64,000 nt of DNA from Oxalobacteraceae bacterium (GTDB taxonomy: Bacteria > Pseudomonadota > Gammaproteobacteria > Burkholderiales > Burkholderiaceae_D), in NCBI GenBank assembly GCA_027490725.1, contig JAIXXN010000001.1:1-64000 (forward strand), given 5' to 3'. Made by a program: the position numbers and the translations under genes. This document shows positions 63,226-64,000 of this stretch, in pieces. Position 1 is the first letter of the stretch. The number at the start of each line of letters is the position of its first letter. The notes under the pieces were generated by a model. The model made no database searches and had not been told where the DNA came from. It saw only the letters and a list, made by a program, of their open reading frames with translations.

Positions 63226-64000
63226 TGCTCCTGAGTGGATTTTTCATCCAGTGCTTCCAGCGCGCGGCGGCCGCGATCGCCGAGGAAGAATTCGTGGACG
63301 AAGGGGTGATCGACTTGCAGCACTTCCTGCAGTGTGCCAAGCGCAATCACGTGTTTTTCTGCCAGCACGGCGATGCGGGTGGACAGGGCGAACAGTGTGT
63401 CGAGGTCGTGGGTAACCATGACCACTGTCAGACCGAGCTCGCGGTGCAGCGATTTGATCAGACTGACGAATGCTTCCGACAGGTCGGGATCAAGACCGGC
63501 GGTGGGTTCGTCGAGGAACAGCAATTTCGGTTCCAGCGCCAGTGCGCGCGCCAGCGCCACCCGTTTCACCATGCCGCCGGACAGATCGGACGGCATTTTG
63601 TTGGCGTGTTCGGGGCCGAGACCGACCATATTCATTTTCAGTAGTACCGCATCGACGATCAATTCATCGGGCAGCTTGTGCAGCTCGCGCATGGGCTGGG
63701 CGATATTTTCCAGCACCGTCAGCGCGGAATACAGGGCGCCCTGCTGGAACAGCATGCCCCAGTGGTTGCGCAATTGCTGCAGCTGGTCGGCATTGATTTC
63801 GCTGATGTCCTCACCGAATACCCGCACGCAGCCACGCGCCGGTGATTCCAGTCCCAGCATCTGGCGCAGCAAGGTGGTCTTGCCGGTGCCGGAGCCGCCC
63901 ACGATGGAGAGGATTTCGCCCTGCTGGATTTCCAGATTCAAGTCCTGATGCACCACCGTGCGGCCATACTTGGTCCACAGACCTGTGATTTCGACGATCG
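63222..64000 (-). CDS. ABC transporter ATPase of the MCE lipid system (5' end outside window)
   Basis: The frame continues to the right edge, where it reads IVEITGLWTKYGRTVVHQDL, so the true start lies beyond the window. Walker A is GGSGTGKTTL, the signature is LSGGMVKRVALARAL and Walker B is LLFLDEPTAGLD, followed by the switch His in VVMVTHDLD. The LSGGM variant is typical of Mla/Mce-type ATPases. The permease gene should lie next to it, outside the window. Confidence 0.92.
   Translation of the reverse strand, partial: IVEITGLWTKYGRTVVHQDLNLEIQQGEILSIVGGSGTGKTTLLRQMLGLESPARGCVRVFGEDISEINADQLQQLRNHWGMLFQQGALYSALTVLENIAQPMRELHKLPDELIVDAVLLKMNMVGLGPEHANKMPSDLSGGMVKRVALARALALEPKLLFLDEPTAGLDPDLSEAFVSLIKSLHRELGLTVVMVTHDLDTLFALSTRIAVLAEKHVIALGTLQEVLQVDHPFVHEFFLGDRGRRALEALDEKSTQEQ

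Overview
The window looks like the replication-origin side of a chromosome from a betaproteobacterium, most likely an Oxalobacteraceae member (Massilia/Duganella/Janthinobacterium-like). That placement is inferred from the order gyrB-dnaN-dnaA | rpmH-rnpA-yidD-yidC-mnmE, a PEP-CTERM protein, an Mce/Mla-type lipid ABC operon and the general protein style. No rRNA, tRNA, CRISPR array or intact insertion sequence was seen.

Bases 1-33000 are an accessory region and the most unusual part. It holds three giant proteins built almost wholly from an 8-residue repeat (consensus about [ST]-[TS]-x-Q-[IV]-x-A-L): one cut by the left edge (1-3389), one of 2425 residues (3685-10962) and one of 3313 residues (23044-32985, minus strand). 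Together they show about 760 octads. Each ends in the same acidic module with several Asp/Asn/Gly calcium-type loops and has no Sec signal. An HlyB-like ABC exporter with a peptidase-dead N-terminal domain and an HlyD-like adaptor follow directly (11294-14784), so type I secretion is the likely route.

Between the giant genes lies a compact glycosylation locus (14839-22820): two family-2 glycosyltransferases, a GT-B-like protein, FdtA-, FdtB- and FdtC-like enzymes for a dTDP-3-acylamino-3,6-dideoxyhexose, and a 1070-residue fusion of TPR, OGT/SPINDLY-type GT41, GT2 and methyltransferase domains. My reading is that cytosolic enzymes O-glycosylate the Ser/Thr-rich octad proteins before or during export. 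This is inference from gene context. The octads are themselves organised into blocks of 10 and 7, giving 27-octad super-repeats (648 or 651 bp, near-identical at DNA level) in two proteins and 17-octad super-repeats in the third.

Bases 33000-41000 hold housekeeping and envelope genes: nudC, folE, a thioredoxin-fold protein, a small lipoprotein, ompW with a well placed FNR/Anr box, a solute-binding protein, a gene-free stretch, a small secreted protein and a PEP-CTERM protein. Bases 41000-51000 are the origin region with the dnaA-rpmH gap as oriC candidate. Bases 51000-64000 carry a divergent LysR/oxidoreductase pair, a cluster of signalling proteins (GGDEF, Hpt, HDOD), pssA, an aldo-keto reductase, a D,D-carboxypeptidase, a hydrolase, a ferredoxin, a VanZ-like protein and an MCE lipid-transport operon that runs off the right edge.
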